DNA from: Aspergillus flavus
Lineage: Eukaryota; Ascomycota; Eurotiomycetes; Eurotiales; Aspergillaceae
Assembly: GCF_009017415.1 (NCBI RefSeq)
Contig: NC_092404.1
Coordinates: forward strand, 1,984,001-2,048,000
DNA length: 64,000 bases
Reading direction: 5' to 3'
Numbering within the stretch: position 1 is the first letter of the stretch; the number at the start of each line of letters is the position of its first letter. The notes under the pieces were generated by a model. The model was not told the DNA's origin. It made no database searches and worked only from the letters and a program-made list of their open reading frames with translations. Positions 1 to 10,482 of the stretch are shown here, in pieces. A program made the translations under genes and the position numbers.

Positions 1-99
1 ACGCAGGGATTGTTCCAAACTGTTGATGCTGAGGAGATTGATTGGAGGTGTCAGCTGTATGAGGCTTTATATGAGGCGTTGAATGCTGGTAAGAAGTAG
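1..99 (+). CDS. C-terminal end of an unidentified protein (partial)
   Basis: The first 33 codons of the window read open in frame 1 and end at TAG (97-99). The tail is acidic and helical in character, with the repeated pattern LYEALYEALNAGKK just before the stop. The start and all functional domains lie outside the window, so no function can be given. The regular amphipathic character and clean stop make it look like the true 3' end of a gene running in from the left, but 32 residues are too few to exclude chance. Confidence 0.45.
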   Translation, partial: TQGLFQTVDAEEIDWRCQLYEALYEALNAGKK

Positions 100-403
100 G
101 GATTGGTATATCCGATATTTTATAATTTCAAGACTTACCCCAACACTCGCATGATATATCTATCTTTCAGCACTTGACATCCTGTCAAGTAGTATATGCC
201 ACAGCTTCTGGAACACAACAAGAATAGATGCTCAAATTATTTAGGCTGCAATCCTGTATTGAGTTGCGCAGACAAAATACCGTGGATAGGGTTTCTTATC
301 TCCTTGGACAACTGTCTATATAACGCCGCGCTCAGCCAAAGTGACACCACAACCATGTCAATAACAAACCATTCTAGTTCTACATTCTAAAGTCACATTC
401 ACA
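100..403. other. Intergenic, no gene seen
   Basis: AT-rich spacer between the partial upstream gene and the dehydrogenase relic. A 64-codon open frame lies in it but has no recognisable domain. I see nothing else. Confidence 0.5.
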
Positions 404-692
404 ATGGTCCGTCAAGCTTGGTTAATCTTTGGCAGCGGCCATGGCGTTCTGGGACACCTTCGCTGGTAAACAGCCTGGCGATCCCACCAAAGGAGCTGAA
501 CGGATCCTCGATGTGATTCAGCTAAAAGGAGTGGGGCAGGGTAAGGAATATCTTCTTCGACTGCCGCTGGGGACTGGTTGCTTCCCGCGAATGATGGCCA
601 AATGGGATGATGTGAGACAGAATTTGGAGGAAATTAAGAGGTCGCTTGGAGCACCGCGGTTGATTCGGATTAGTGCCTGTCCCGCAAATACT
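404..692 (+). pseudogene. Short-chain dehydrogenase (SDR) remnant with internal deletion
   Basis: Two ends of an SDR gene sit directly side by side. At 404 an ATG opens MVRQAWLIFGSG, which matches the conserved beginning of fungal SDRs (usually xRQVWLITGSS, the first strand and the start of the cofactor-binding TGxxxGxG loop). About 30 bases later, in a different frame, 441-692 encodes a typical SDR C-terminal segment: FAGKQPGDPTKGAERI followed by LRLPLGTGCFPRMMAKWD. The roughly 200 residues that should lie between, including the rest of the Rossmann fold and the catalytic Tyr-x-x-x-Lys, are missing. The gene is therefore dead. The simplest reading is a deletion between the 5' and 3' ends; recombination between paralogues is possible. 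Confidence 0.7.
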
Positions 693-770
693 TGATCAGC
701 TAACTAGAACATTATGTTAGGTATAGGGTATTTTTGATGCTAGGAATATTACATACAACTACAGTTAAAA

Positions 771-914
771 GTGCTTCAGCGGGGTCCTCTTCCGGTTGAG
801 TTGGTTGACGCCTTGGACGAGGCGTGGATGTGTGTGAAGCCTGTTTCGGCTAATTACTGGCATCTTGAGTTGCAGTATACATGTGATACCCAAGCTGCGT
901 TATTCGAGAAGTGG
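771..914 (+). pseudogene. Aldo-keto reductase C-terminal fragment
   Basis: An open stretch of about 48 codons reads as the C-terminus of an AKR7-like (aflatoxin-aldehyde reductase type) aldo-keto reductase: GPLPVELVDALDEAW, then ANYWHLELQYT and DTQAALF. No upstream AKR barrel sequence with the catalytic Asp/Tyr/Lys/His is present, and the frame has no convincing ATG. The fragment lies 80 bases after the SDR remnant on the same strand, so both may come from one former redox or secondary-metabolism locus; that link is inference. Confidence 0.6.
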
Positions 915-959
915 TACCCTTGCAATAGACTGCTTTACGCTATCTGCTGTCTTGTGTAG

Positions 960-1426
960 TGTCGCGGTTGCATGGTGTGGTGTTTTCGATGGAATTTGAA
1001 TCCTCTTCTAAATAGGAGATTGTTCTTTGAAAATAGACTCTCTAGGTATTCGGGGGACGGGCATTATAGAATATAGAGTTTTTTAATATATGTCCTCCAA
1101 TAATATTCTTACAATCTTGGACACCTCTAGATGATTCAAGTACGTGCTTTGTATCAACAAGATGTACTCAAGTACAGCTGTCCAGCTGGTAGCTGGGTAT
1201 GCTCTATTAATACCAGCAATCGCTACGACCTTAGAATAGAAACTCCCCCTGAGCACTAGACCAAATAGATAAACTGAAATCTATATCTCAATCTGAAGCT
1301 ATACTCAGTCTTTATAATACCAAACAACCTTTTGCAAACCATATCCGAAACAAAAAGGAACACACAGAGAGAAATGAAACGCAAAATGTTCTAAACATAT
1401 ATACAATCTGAATATACCCCCACCAC
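960..1426. other. Intergenic, no gene seen
   Basis: Spacer between the reductase fragment and the 3' end of the BTB gene on the other strand. It is AT-rich, has no open frame worth noting, and probably contains the 3' untranslated region of the BTB gene. Confidence 0.5.
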
Positions 1427-2805
1427 TCAATAACTCGGCCCTTCCAGAAGAGACGCCGAAGCCGGCCTTAAAGGCAGAGGAGCCTCCTCCTCATAAACCG
1501 GACTCAAGGGCGTCGGCGGCCCAAAACCATACGACTCATCCGACGTAGCATGGCGAACCTCCGGCCACCTTTCCGCCGGGGCAGGTTCCGCTCTGGATTC
1601 AGCCTCCGGCTCGACGATCTTGAGCTTCTTGTTTTTCTTCTTATTCTTACCCCGTTTCCTAAGCGGTGCCCAGGCGCCCCAACCGTCATCTTTGGGCTGT
1701 TCGTCGGGCTCGGTGTGACTATTGGGCTCAGGCTTCGGAAAGGAAGGCTGGTCATCCACGGCGATAGTCTCATCGGTAGGATGCGGAGAAGAAGCAGAGG
1801 GAGGTGGCGACGGAGTCAGCGGCCAGTCCTCGCTTACAGGCTCTGACTCTGGTTGCTGTCGTCTACCACTGTACTCACCGGTTCCTTCGTCTTCCGTCGA
1901 CCCGTCGTATCCATGACTCGGCTCGACTTCGGGCACGACATCCTCAAATGCAGGTTCTTCCTCGGGCTCTTCGGGAATAGTTTCCTCGGAGATCCGTACC
2001 GCATCCCCATTCGCCATGGAATGAACAATCTGTCGTCCGTTCTCGAGTCTCCGGAAATTCACCGTCGCCAACTTGTCCGAATATATCTCCGCCATAATCT
2101 GCACGAGTAATCGGTCGAATGAAGCGTCCCGCCCAATTCCATTGAGAAACCACTCCCGCTTGAACACCGCTTCGTCGGCCTCGAACTCGTCCTCCATCTT
2201 CACTCGGATATAATCCTGAAACCACGTCTCGTCCCGTGGGAGCTTGGAATAGATACTCCGCGCGATGCGGAGGATGTCGGGAGTAGACACATCGCGATCA
2301 AACACTTCTATGTAATGCTTCGCGTGCGCCTCAAGTCCACCGAGACCATATTTCCTGGCAGCTAAATAGGCGAATGCGCTCCGTCTGTATTCTATCGTTC
2401 GTCTGGGGATGCTGGGATCCGGTCCGTCACGGAGAGTCTCGTATTCGCCTGTGTAGAGGTAGTGGACGAGGGTGTGGCCGATGTCTTCGTCGACGTCGAT
2501 ACTAGAGACGAATTTCAGGCTGGGGTTGTAGCCCTGTTCGAAGGCTTTGGGACTTCGCCGTAGTTGGGGGAATTGACGCAGGTAGAATTCTGGGATGATG
2601 TATTCGTCTCGACCGATGATGAGAGTGACGACTGGGGCTTTGTAGGGGCTGGTTCCTTGTTAGTTGGTTGAGTCTGTAATTCGCAATTCGTCTAGGGGTT
2701 TTTGTTGAAGGTGAGAATGAGGGTTAGTTACCTTGTCGTCGGCTGCGGATATTCCCGTACCTCGCCGTCAATATACGACGTCTCTTCAACAGGATCTAGA
2801 TGCAT
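1427..2805 (-). CDS. BTB/POZ domain protein
   Basis: Two exons, 2805-2732 and 2648-1427, joined across an 82-nt GT-AG intron, give 431 residues. The N-terminal part, about residues 20-120, reads as a fungal BTB/POZ domain: VTLIIGRDEYIIPEFYLR, then a DVDEDIGHTLVHYLYTGEYETL stretch with the usual H-x-x-L-x-Y-x-Y-T-G pattern. BTB domains dimerise and often recruit cullin-3, but fungi have many members of unknown role. After about residue 225 the protein becomes Pro/Glu/Ser-rich and probably disordered, with a strongly basic block (KRGKNKKKNKKLK) that could be a nuclear localisation signal. The start chosen is the only ATG before the first exon that keeps frame. The specific function is unknown. 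Confidence 0.85.
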
Positions 2806-3803
2806 GGTCGTCGCTATCCTTCCTCTTGCTTTTTCTCTTCTCTTCTACTCTTAAATAAAAAACGAAACCCCTAAATAAACAAACACACAGAGTACGAATC
2901 CCTAAGGAAACCAAACCCGGAGAATTAAAGATTACCCCACCCTCACAAACCAACGAACCCTTTCTTTATTTAAACCCTCCATGCAATATAATTCTTCATC
3001 TTTCTTTTTCTTCCAAGGCATGAAAGTCAAGGATTAAATGCAGGTATGAGCTGTCCAGTCACGCTATGTGAAAATGGTCGTGCGTCGAATGGGATCCGCC
3101 AGACACGTTGGGCTCCATTTAATCCATAATCCTTCCGGGCAACCACGTCAGTCGGTTTTTGTTCTGCATGCGAGGATGCCTTTAGGGCTTGTGGGGCGGT
3201 GAGTGGATTTGTAGGATTGTTGGGTTTTCTCTCTTTCTTTTTTGTTGTCTTTGTGGGGGTCTTGGATTTTGGGTTGGGATTAGCTACTTTGTACTATATT
3301 ATGTACTAATTAATGTATTTCATGAGTTGCTTGGTTGGATTGACTTTGGATTTGGGATGAGGATTTGGGTTGGGTTGGGAGGGAATTCCCCGCATTTGAC
3401 GTTTAGGGTTTCATGCATGTATTCTATAAAATTTAGTACTTGGAAAGAGATAAAATAATATGATTTATTAGCAAAAGAGGGGATTGTGTTGATCCAATCT
3501 AGACCGCTTGTTTGGATTCTCAGTCTGGCCAGTTTGAAAGCCATCTTTTCTCCTATCTTGAGCCTAGTCGACCATTCTATGTGTCACTTGAGCTGATCCA
3601 GCGATGGCTACAGATGTATCTTGTTAATATCATAGAATTAGTCGTAATTATTTCTAAGATTTTAGTACATTATTCAAACTTTGACACACCCTCTGTACCA
3701 TGCAGCAACACCAATAAATATTCTCGAAAACCGCTAGTGCGAGTATGGTTTATATGAACATGACACCCAGGCAAAATAAACACCAAAGAAATCGACGAAA
3801 AAG
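2806..3803. other. Intergenic, no gene seen
   Basis: About 1 kb that must contain the BTB promoter at its left end and the 3' flank of the next gene at its right end. Stretches near 3200-3400 are G/T-rich on the plus strand. Short open frames here have no recognisable content. Confidence 0.5.
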
Positions 3804-4961
3804 TCATGTAAATATATAGCTCACACTATTCGACCGATGTCGCCTACGTCTTCGGTGAGAATGCGATCGGGAACTGTTCGTCGATCCCGCCTCGCTGTCC
3901 TGGTACGTTTGTGCACGGCGCATCGACCCACGACTGGCTTTCAGCGACGTTATCTCGCCTTTTTCTGGCTCGGGCGCTGTGATAGCTGCAACGGGAGTTG
4001 GCTCTGGAAGCTGAGGAACCTGGGGTTGTTCTATCTTTTGGGCACTGGCGCCGAGGAAACGGGGAGGTGGGGTTTGGACGAGGCCGACTGGAGGTACTCG
4101 TTAGCTAGTTCTCAGGTCACTTGAAGATGGACTATTTGTTCTTGAATGAGAGTGAGTGCAGGCAGATTTACCTTGCACCATGATGTTGTCCCATATCGAC
4201 CGCGGTGGTTGAAACACACCGATATTCTGAACGGCTTTCTCGTCCACACCCGGTAGATTCATCCACACCAGATACGTTCCACGATGGATGTCGCCCTCAA
4301 TCCGGAATGGATGAAGCTTCTCCGGGATAAGCAGTGGTGTAGGAATGACAATTGGCTCGTAAGCCGGAATAACCAAGTGGAAGAAAGGAGGTCTCCGGCG
4401 TGGGTGTCGGGTGCCATAAACATCTCTGACGGACGACATGAAGGCGACCAGGGCATCGAGATCATGCACAATGCCAATAAAATTCCGACCCAAAAGGCCC
4501 TTGGTCCGCAGCTTCTCCTCGAAATGATATGTCCAGTCTGTGTCCGGATGATACACGAAGAACCAGTCGAGCTCGGGGTCCGACTTTTCGATCTTCGATT
4601 TCAGCATCACATAGATATTCTCCGCGAAGGCTGCTCCTCCTGCGAGCGCCAGCTCGGCTCGTTGTGTCTCGCTCATACTTTTCAGGTGTCCTGCGATCGC
4701 CCGCAGCTCACCCACACCCTGATAAGTTGCAATCATGTTGGCGGCGATACCGACTGCCCCCACGGTGCCGGTAAATGCGGATGCATAGACGGCTTTGTCG
4801 CCGAACGAGTTCGCGGCGATTTTGATCGTCTCGATCACTTTTTTGACGGTGTCGCTGGTCACATTGAGTTTCTGGCCGACCTCTTGGATTGTTTTCAGGG
4901 CATCGTTTGTTTGCTCGGCTAACTCTAGCACTTTCTTCTTCCGTTGCTCGAACAGCATCAT
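3804..4961 (-). CDS. Conserved fungal protein of unknown function with membrane-prone helices
   Basis: Exons 4961-4172 and 4087-3804 join across an 84-nt intron to give 357 residues. The first 50 residues are a charged helical segment (EQRKKKVLELAEQ). Residues 56-85 are hydrophobic and Gly/Ala-rich (ASAFTGTVGAVGIAANMIATY), and a weaker hydrophobic helix follows at 103-120. The middle third has aromatic motifs (DWFFVYHPDTDW, IGIVHDLDALVAFM). The C-terminal 50 residues are Arg/Ser-rich. I do not recognise a named family, although the sequence has the regularity of a real conserved protein. An in-frame TAG lies just upstream of the first ATG, which supports this start unless an intron intervenes. 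A disrupted reading frame lies directly upstream on the same strand (see the next entry). Confidence 0.7.
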
Positions 4962-5097
4962 TTTGCCGGTGGATGTCCGCTACGTTGGCGGACGGTCGCA
5001 GTTTTCTCGCCAAAATACTTCCAGCGGTGAATGGATCGTCCGAGATGGCTCGAACACGGTGGATCGGATTCAAATAGTGGACTACCCAGCTCGGGCG

Positions 5098-5590
5098 CTA
5101 CTCTATCTCGAAAGCTTTGGTCAGATCTAGCAGATAATATGTTAGTGAACGTGAACAAGCATCGCAAAATGTTTAAAGGACAAACTCACATATAGCCATG
5201 GTGATGCGCACTGAGCCAACTAGGATTATGTCATGTTTTAATTTCCCTTCTGCGTCCAGAGCAAGCTCCATAATATAGAGCCCAAGTTCGCTATACCGGG
5301 ATTAATTGGGCGCCCCACAGCCCGATCATTGGTGATCCGCACCGACACGTATGTGCTTCGCTGTACCTCGATGGAGCCACTTCGGTTTAACAGCAAATTG
5401 TCCATTCGCGTTGTTAACTGTGGGTGAACAAGGACAGAAATGGTTGTGCCCACTGTAGATGCCAGTTGCGAATGTACTGGTCAGGGCTTTGATCTGAAAT
5501 TGGTTTGTTAGGGTTCTTCCGAGTGGCTGATTCTTGTCTGCCTCGGCAGCCCTGACGAGGCCTGTCAATGTGGATCCTTCGGCTGTGTTT
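5098..5590 (-). pseudogene. Possible frameshifted conserved protein fragment
   Basis: The minus strand holds coding-like blocks that change frame. From about 5585 one frame reads TGLVRAAEADKNQPLGRT and FQIKALTSTFATGIYSG. A second reads STYVSVRITNDRAVG. After about 5290 the first frame returns with LGLYIMELALDAEGKLKHDI and GSVRITMAI. A good GTGAGT donor at about 5196 and a TAG acceptor at about 5117 would then join to YLTKAFEIE and a stop at 5098. The blocks look like one protein interrupted by at least two frame changes. No intron with consensus ends restores a single frame, so I call it a probable pseudogene, not a gene. The family is not recognised. Confidence 0.35.
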
Positions 5591-6819
5591 CAGACTATGT
5601 TCGTTTCACATCCACAACCACCGTTAGCCTAATCATTCGTTCTGTGATTTCTTTGCTTGTTTGCTGATGTCAATCTCGTAGACGAACCGACCAAGAACAT
5701 TTGATTGAGCTAATTCAGCATAAGCGAAGGGCGCTCGGTACAGGACACCCCGTTGCCTTCAAAGCTTGACAGATAGGCTTGTTTTCACAGGTCGTGCACC
5801 ATGGCACTGGTTGAGATGCAACTTCCACTCATTATACTAGAGATAAAAGCCATGAAACAAAACAGATATCGCTTTTATTGGAGTTCTAAGCGCAGGATGT
5901 CCTGCGGCTAACCAGGGCGACTTCATTGCTTGTTTCAATTCGGCTGCGGCACATAGACCCAGACAGGATGTTATCGGAGACAGACAAAAGATGCAGTGTA
6001 GGGCAGTGATGGCGGTCCTTCTAGCCTTATTCCATTTCTCTGGAAAGAGGGGAAAGGAAAGGAAATAAATAAGTAGTGGGCCATCGTATTGTCCTACCGA
6101 CATTCTTGTCTTCATACTAACACTTGATGAAGATATCCAATGATTTGCTGTCTATAGTGCCATATTGAACCGTATTATGGGCTCGTTAGTATTGCAAAAT
6201 TGTGGATATCCAACATCGGCCTCATGAGAGAACCATGGAAGACACCATATCTAGACTTGGCGAAAGATAGCAAGATGCAAATATGGACCTGATCTTGGCA
6301 ATGCAAGTAATCTCCTTAAAAACAGACCAGAGTTTAAAAGACAGTCCTCCACAGAAAGTACCATTATAGAACAAGTCGACCCACAACCGCACATGAATCC
6401 GGCGCAGCACAGAGTCAATTGCAGCCTCGCAGGAGTCTTATCTACAAAATACGAGTATGTATCCGCACTTCCTCAGCGGATAAAACTTCCGAGGACCTTA
6501 ATTTGTAACTTCGTAAGCATATCTGACTCGATCATGTCACATGCCAGTAACTAAAGATACCACTGGCTAGGATTTGAGGCAGTGAAAAGTAAATCCCCAA
6601 GCGAATCTATCTATCTCCAGCTTATTTGCATAGATACCAATCCTGCCAATCCTTCTACACCGCAGGGCTGTACCGGAGATCAACAGTAGATTAACTAACA
6701 TGTACCTAGGGCCTCGATCCGAGAGTATCCGTGGCTAGAATGTTCTTATATATAGCACGGTAAGATCTGTCCAACGATTCAGAAAATGTCCCCAAACCAC
6801 ATCTGTACATAATCAAGCC
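5591..6819. other. Intergenic, promoter side of the epoxide hydrolase gene
   Basis: About 1.2 kb without a recognisable gene. The right end is the upstream region of the epoxide hydrolase-like gene and carries a TATA-like element. Short open frames elsewhere have no domain content. Confidence 0.5.
6747..6754 (+). promoter_or_regulatory. TATA-like element
   Basis: TATATATA lies 66 bases before the ATG of the epoxide hydrolase-like gene, at a spacing that fits a fungal core promoter. It is called from sequence and position only. Confidence 0.45.
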
Positions 6820-8080
6820 ATGGCGTCCACCGCATTCCCCTCTCTAGCAAAAAAGGTCCAGCTCTCCGACGGCACAACATACGGCTATGTCGCTGTGCCT
6901 CCTTCGACTCCAGATGATGTCTCCTTTCTCCTTCTCCATGGATATCCTTCTTCGTCGTATGACTGGCGGCACCAGATAGCCGGTCTACAGGAAGCGGGAT
7001 ATGGTGTTATTGCGCCGGACCTTCTCGTCTACGGTGATACTGACAAACCCAGGAATCTGAAAGCTTATCGCAATAAAACCATGAGTACACATATCGTTGA
7101 GATATTGGATAGAGAGGGTATCGATAAAGTAGTCCTGGTGGGACATGATTGGTATGCAGATCTGTTTTTTTATTCCATGTCTCTCCTTTCTGTGATGTCC
7201 TAGTCTGCAGGAGGGAATCAAGCATCACTACTCAAAGCCGATATCTCGCGTCTATCGCCAACCAATGAAACCATATATATGAACAGGGGAGTCGGCCTCG
7301 CATCGCGCCTAGCAACCTACCACCGCTCCCGATTCTACGGTCTAGTGACAATCGCCGTCGCATACATCGAACCAGGCACGATCTGGGACATCGGTCAGTT
7401 CCCTCATCCCCATACCCATACCCATTAATCAATTACCCTAAACTAACAACCTCAGACGCCATCTGCGAAACCACCAAAAGCATAATAGGCTATGAAACCT
7501 TTGGCTACTGGAAATGGCACAACACCGACGAAGCAGCTCAAGACTGCAACAACCACGTCCGCAACCCCACAAATACATTCACAAGAATCCCAACTAATGA
7601 TACATAATTGATACAAAAAAGCCCGCCTCAGTCTTCACCCTCCTCTACCCCCACGACCCATCGATTTGGAAATCCGACTTCGCCCCAACCGGTAAAGCAG
7701 TCGAATTCGTCCGTTCCGGGCGTATAAATCCCCTCCCTTCTTGGTTTCCCCTCGACGAGTATACAATCCATGATCGTATCTTCGCGAAGGGAGGCTATGC
7801 TGGCCCGCTTTCGTGGTATAAGGCTGCTATAGCGGGTGTGAATGCCGAGGATGAGGCTGCTTTCCCCAAGGAGGATGGGCTGTGTCCGGTGTCGAGCTTG
7901 TTTGTGGCGGCGAAGGAAGATTATGTTTGTCGGGCGGATTTGCAGAGTGTTTCTTCGAGGAGGGGGGCTCCGGAGGGGAGGATTGAGGAGGTTGAGGCTG
8001 GACATTGGGTGCAGTTGGAGCAGCCGGAGGTGGTGAATCGGTTGTTGGTTGGGTTTGCGGAGGAGGTCGGGGGGAAGTGA
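6820..8080 (+). CDS. Epoxide hydrolase-type alpha/beta hydrolase
   Basis: Four exons (6820-7151, 7287-7393, 7456-7556, 7622-8080) give 332 residues, the usual length for a soluble epoxide hydrolase. The oxyanion motif HGYP is at residues 40-43. The nucleophile elbow GHDWG places Asp110 as nucleophile, which fits epoxide hydrolases and haloalkane dehalogenases and not serine esterases. The C-terminal motif AGHWVQLE supplies the catalytic His308. The lid region shows family hallmarks (LLYPHDPSIWKSD, FAKGGYAGPLSWYKA, AAKEDYVCRADL). The expected reaction is hydrolysis of an epoxide to a diol via an ester intermediate; the substrate is unknown. It has no signal peptide. The neighbouring monooxygenase pseudogene raises the possibility of a former two-step oxidation and hydrolysis locus. 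Confidence 0.88.
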
Positions 8081-8260
8081 TGTATGGTTATGTATGCTGT
8101 TTGTGTATGAGGTGGTTTTGTGTGTTGATTGTGGGATTGGGTTCTGGGTTTCTGTGTGAGGATGTTGCTTTGTATAAGGGATCACTACTGATAGATGGTT
8201 TTATTTGGATTTGAACATCAAGCTAGAGCTATTATTCACTCCTTAATTTGTAGCTCGAGA

Positions 8261-8692
8261 TCAGTGGATTCCGAGATCATTCTCTATGGCGAACTGTTCG
8301 AGATACTTCTGGACCATCTCACCAGTCACCAGATGGCTGTTTGGCATCCCATCGCTAGACATTGGCGTACCAGGATAATGAAGGTACCCGAATTCAATCT
8401 GAATAATTCCATTAGATCGGAAATGGGTCACAACATGAAGTCGATAACACACCTGCCCTACAAGCGTGGGACAGATGCGCCCCTTACTCCAGCCACCCCC
8501 AACACAGTTCTCCCATCAAACACAGCCAAGTTAGTATTCGGCTCCAAGTCAATATACGTTCTGGCCGCTTTGAGTCCAAATCATCCTTCATGTGAATTAG
8601 ATCCCCGAAAGCACGAAGTTATGTAGATGGTGTAACATACCCGCACCAACAATAGCAACATCGAGGGGTTCTGTCGACACTGCTGGCATCAT
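8261..8692 (-). pseudogene. Truncated FAD-dependent (Baeyer-Villiger type) monooxygenase
   Basis: The minus strand begins MMPAVSTEPLDVAIVGAG, the first strand and GxGxxG dinucleotide-binding start of a flavin monooxygenase. A plausible short intron follows. The next block then reads ga-TGA-TTT-GGA, where family members have GAGWFGL, so the Trp codon TGG has become the stop TGA. Downstream, in and out of frame, lie LKAARTYIDLEPNTNLAVFDG, GYLHYPGTPM and TGEMVQKYLEQFAIENDL, all matching the N-terminal third of such enzymes. The NADPH-binding motif, the fingerprint motif and the C-terminal half are missing. The nonsense codon, frame breaks and truncation show the gene is dead. Confidence 0.75.
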
Positions 8693-9679
8693 GGCGACGA
8701 GATTGAAATACCCTGACTTTGCAATTGACACATTAGGAGGACACTCGCTCATTCTTCGACAATCAGGCGCTGGAAGATTATTTAAGGTCCGATACCTTAC
8801 GTCACGATCTGGCGCCACAACTGTGTTTTTATTCGGTCATTGGCTATGATCCCGGATGTATCTGCATCTTGAAACCAACTGATACGGTAGATGTCAGACT
8901 GGCTTGGCTGAATGTTCGGATGGTTGCACTACTTGCTGCTTTATGGGTCAGCGCAGGTGGGTTGCTGTTGCGGAGTGATGGTGGCTGAAGTTATCAAGCG
9001 GGTGAGTAAAGTGATTTAGTAGAATTCCTTGCTAGTATCCTCTAGGTTTGCTGACTGCCGCAGTAGCAGTAATCAGGCGTTAGGTTGTTACAAAAGTAAG
9101 TAATGTATTTTCTGAACAAGGGTCACCCACCCATGCCTGCCCTATGTCAAGTTACTTTGTACATTTTAGTCGTTTGATTATTTCTATGTAGATGTGTTCA
9201 GTTATGCTTCCAGTATCTACAAGTGTGCTTGACTAAAGTTGACACTAGTCCCATGATTCAATTATAGACAAAAGGTGGGCTTCAGAGATATGTATGCGTA
9301 GCATCTTCTATTGGGCTACTCATCCACCAGTAAAAGTACACTTCTGCCCCTGCCACTCTACATACTATACGTAGATCAGTAATTCAATCAGAAATACTGA
9401 GATTGTAGGAAGTAGTCTGCGAGTATCAGCGTAAGATCCCTACATCAACCCTAAAGCACAACCAAACAGTAAGACACAGTCATATCAATAAGTCATCAAT
9501 TCATCTGCACTCCATACTACTCAAAGTAAAACAACGTAGACCTTAAATCCAACCACATAATAAACCACAGAGACCACTCATGGGCCTAAAAAGGAATGTA
9601 ATGTCAAAAATGATCCCAAAATCACCCGACAGAAGCCCATCGAAATAGCCCCCGTTCCTCAAGTCCCCTCGAGACCAAC
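8693..9679. other. Intergenic, no gene seen
   Basis: About 1 kb of AT-rich sequence between the monooxygenase remnant and the 3' end of the small secreted protein gene. No open frame or structured element was recognised. Confidence 0.5.
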
Positions 9680-10173
9680 CTAATTAGGTCTACACTTCAT
9701 GCTCTCGATCATATTGTTCACATTCTCATTCTCAAGGTTACGGTGCTCACCCTGCATTTCTGCCTTAAGCATCTGGTTGCAGGCAAAGCCCATGTAGGCA
9801 TCACAGATATATCCGGGGCGGATATTCATGGAGGAGATATTGTGGAACCTTTTCTTCGCCTTAGCTAGAATCAATTTTGTGCAGGTAAACTACTTACCAC
9901 GGAGTGTTTTCCGGGAATGGGTAGCAGACGCCGGCCTCGCGGAGCTCCTGGGAGTTTCCGTTGTACTCCATGTCCTGGTATAAAGTGACCTGAATGTTGT
10001 CTTGTTAGATGTGGCTTCGATGGATGGTGGTTTCATGGGTAGATATGTATGGCTGTCCATTGTCTTACGGGATTGATGTCCGCCATAGATGCAGCTTCGG
10101 CGGGAGCTCCGTTGGCTACTCCTGCCATCAAGAGACTCAGGGCTGTCACGATGGCGGTTCCGAGATTGAACAT
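9680..10173 (-). CDS. Small secreted four-cysteine protein, possibly beta/gamma-crystallin-like
   Basis: Three exons (10173-10069, 9989-9898, 9848-9680) give 121 residues. The N-terminus is a clear signal peptide: a hydrophobic core (AIVTALSLLMAGVANGA) with cleavage likely after about residue 22. The mature part, about 90 residues, has four cysteines (GVCYPF, YICDAY, FACNQM, MKCRPN) that could form two disulfides. The arrangement VTLYQDMEYNGNSQEL, Cys, then SSMNIRPGYICDAY resembles the Greek-key strand pattern of fungal beta/gamma-crystallin-like secreted proteins. That assignment is from pattern only. A canonical TATA box and two palindromic candidate regulator sites lie upstream. The role is unknown; small secreted proteins of this kind act in the cell wall or as interaction factors. 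Confidence 0.8.
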
Positions 10174-10287
10174 CTTTGCTGTTGGAGGCGAGGGCTTTCT
10201 TTGAAAAAGAGGCTTGAGAGAACTATGACTAGAATGAGGTGATGATATGCGATGATGAGAAGACCACTAACTAAGGAACTGGAGTCA

Positions 10288-10295
10288 TATTTATA
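10288..10295 (-). promoter_or_regulatory. TATA box of the small secreted protein gene
   Basis: TATAAATA on the minus strand, 115 bases upstream of the ATG at 10173. The match to the eukaryotic TATA consensus is perfect. Confidence 0.5.
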
Positions 10296-10334
10296 CCTTC
10301 GAGTTCCATATCTCACTGGCCCTCATCTAGGACT

Positions 10335-10482
10335 AATCGGCCACCGAACAGGTCACTTTGTCAGGCTTCAATCACCGGCAGCAGTATCAGCTATAGAATT
10401 ACTTGGTTAAACTCATACCGAACAGCAACTAGCGAAGTTTCGAAGGATAGTTCTACTCAAACAGTATACTCGGTGGCCGATT
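10335..10482. promoter_or_regulatory. Pair of TCGG-N3-CCGA palindromes upstream of the secreted protein gene
   Basis: AATCGGCCACCGA (10335-10347) recurs as its exact reverse complement at 10470-10482. Each copy holds CGG-N3-CCG, the inverted half-sites bound by Zn(II)2Cys6 dimers, and also fits the looser TCG-N5-CGA form. They lie about 160 and 300 bases upstream of the small secreted protein start. Binding by a regulator is inference. Confidence 0.4.
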
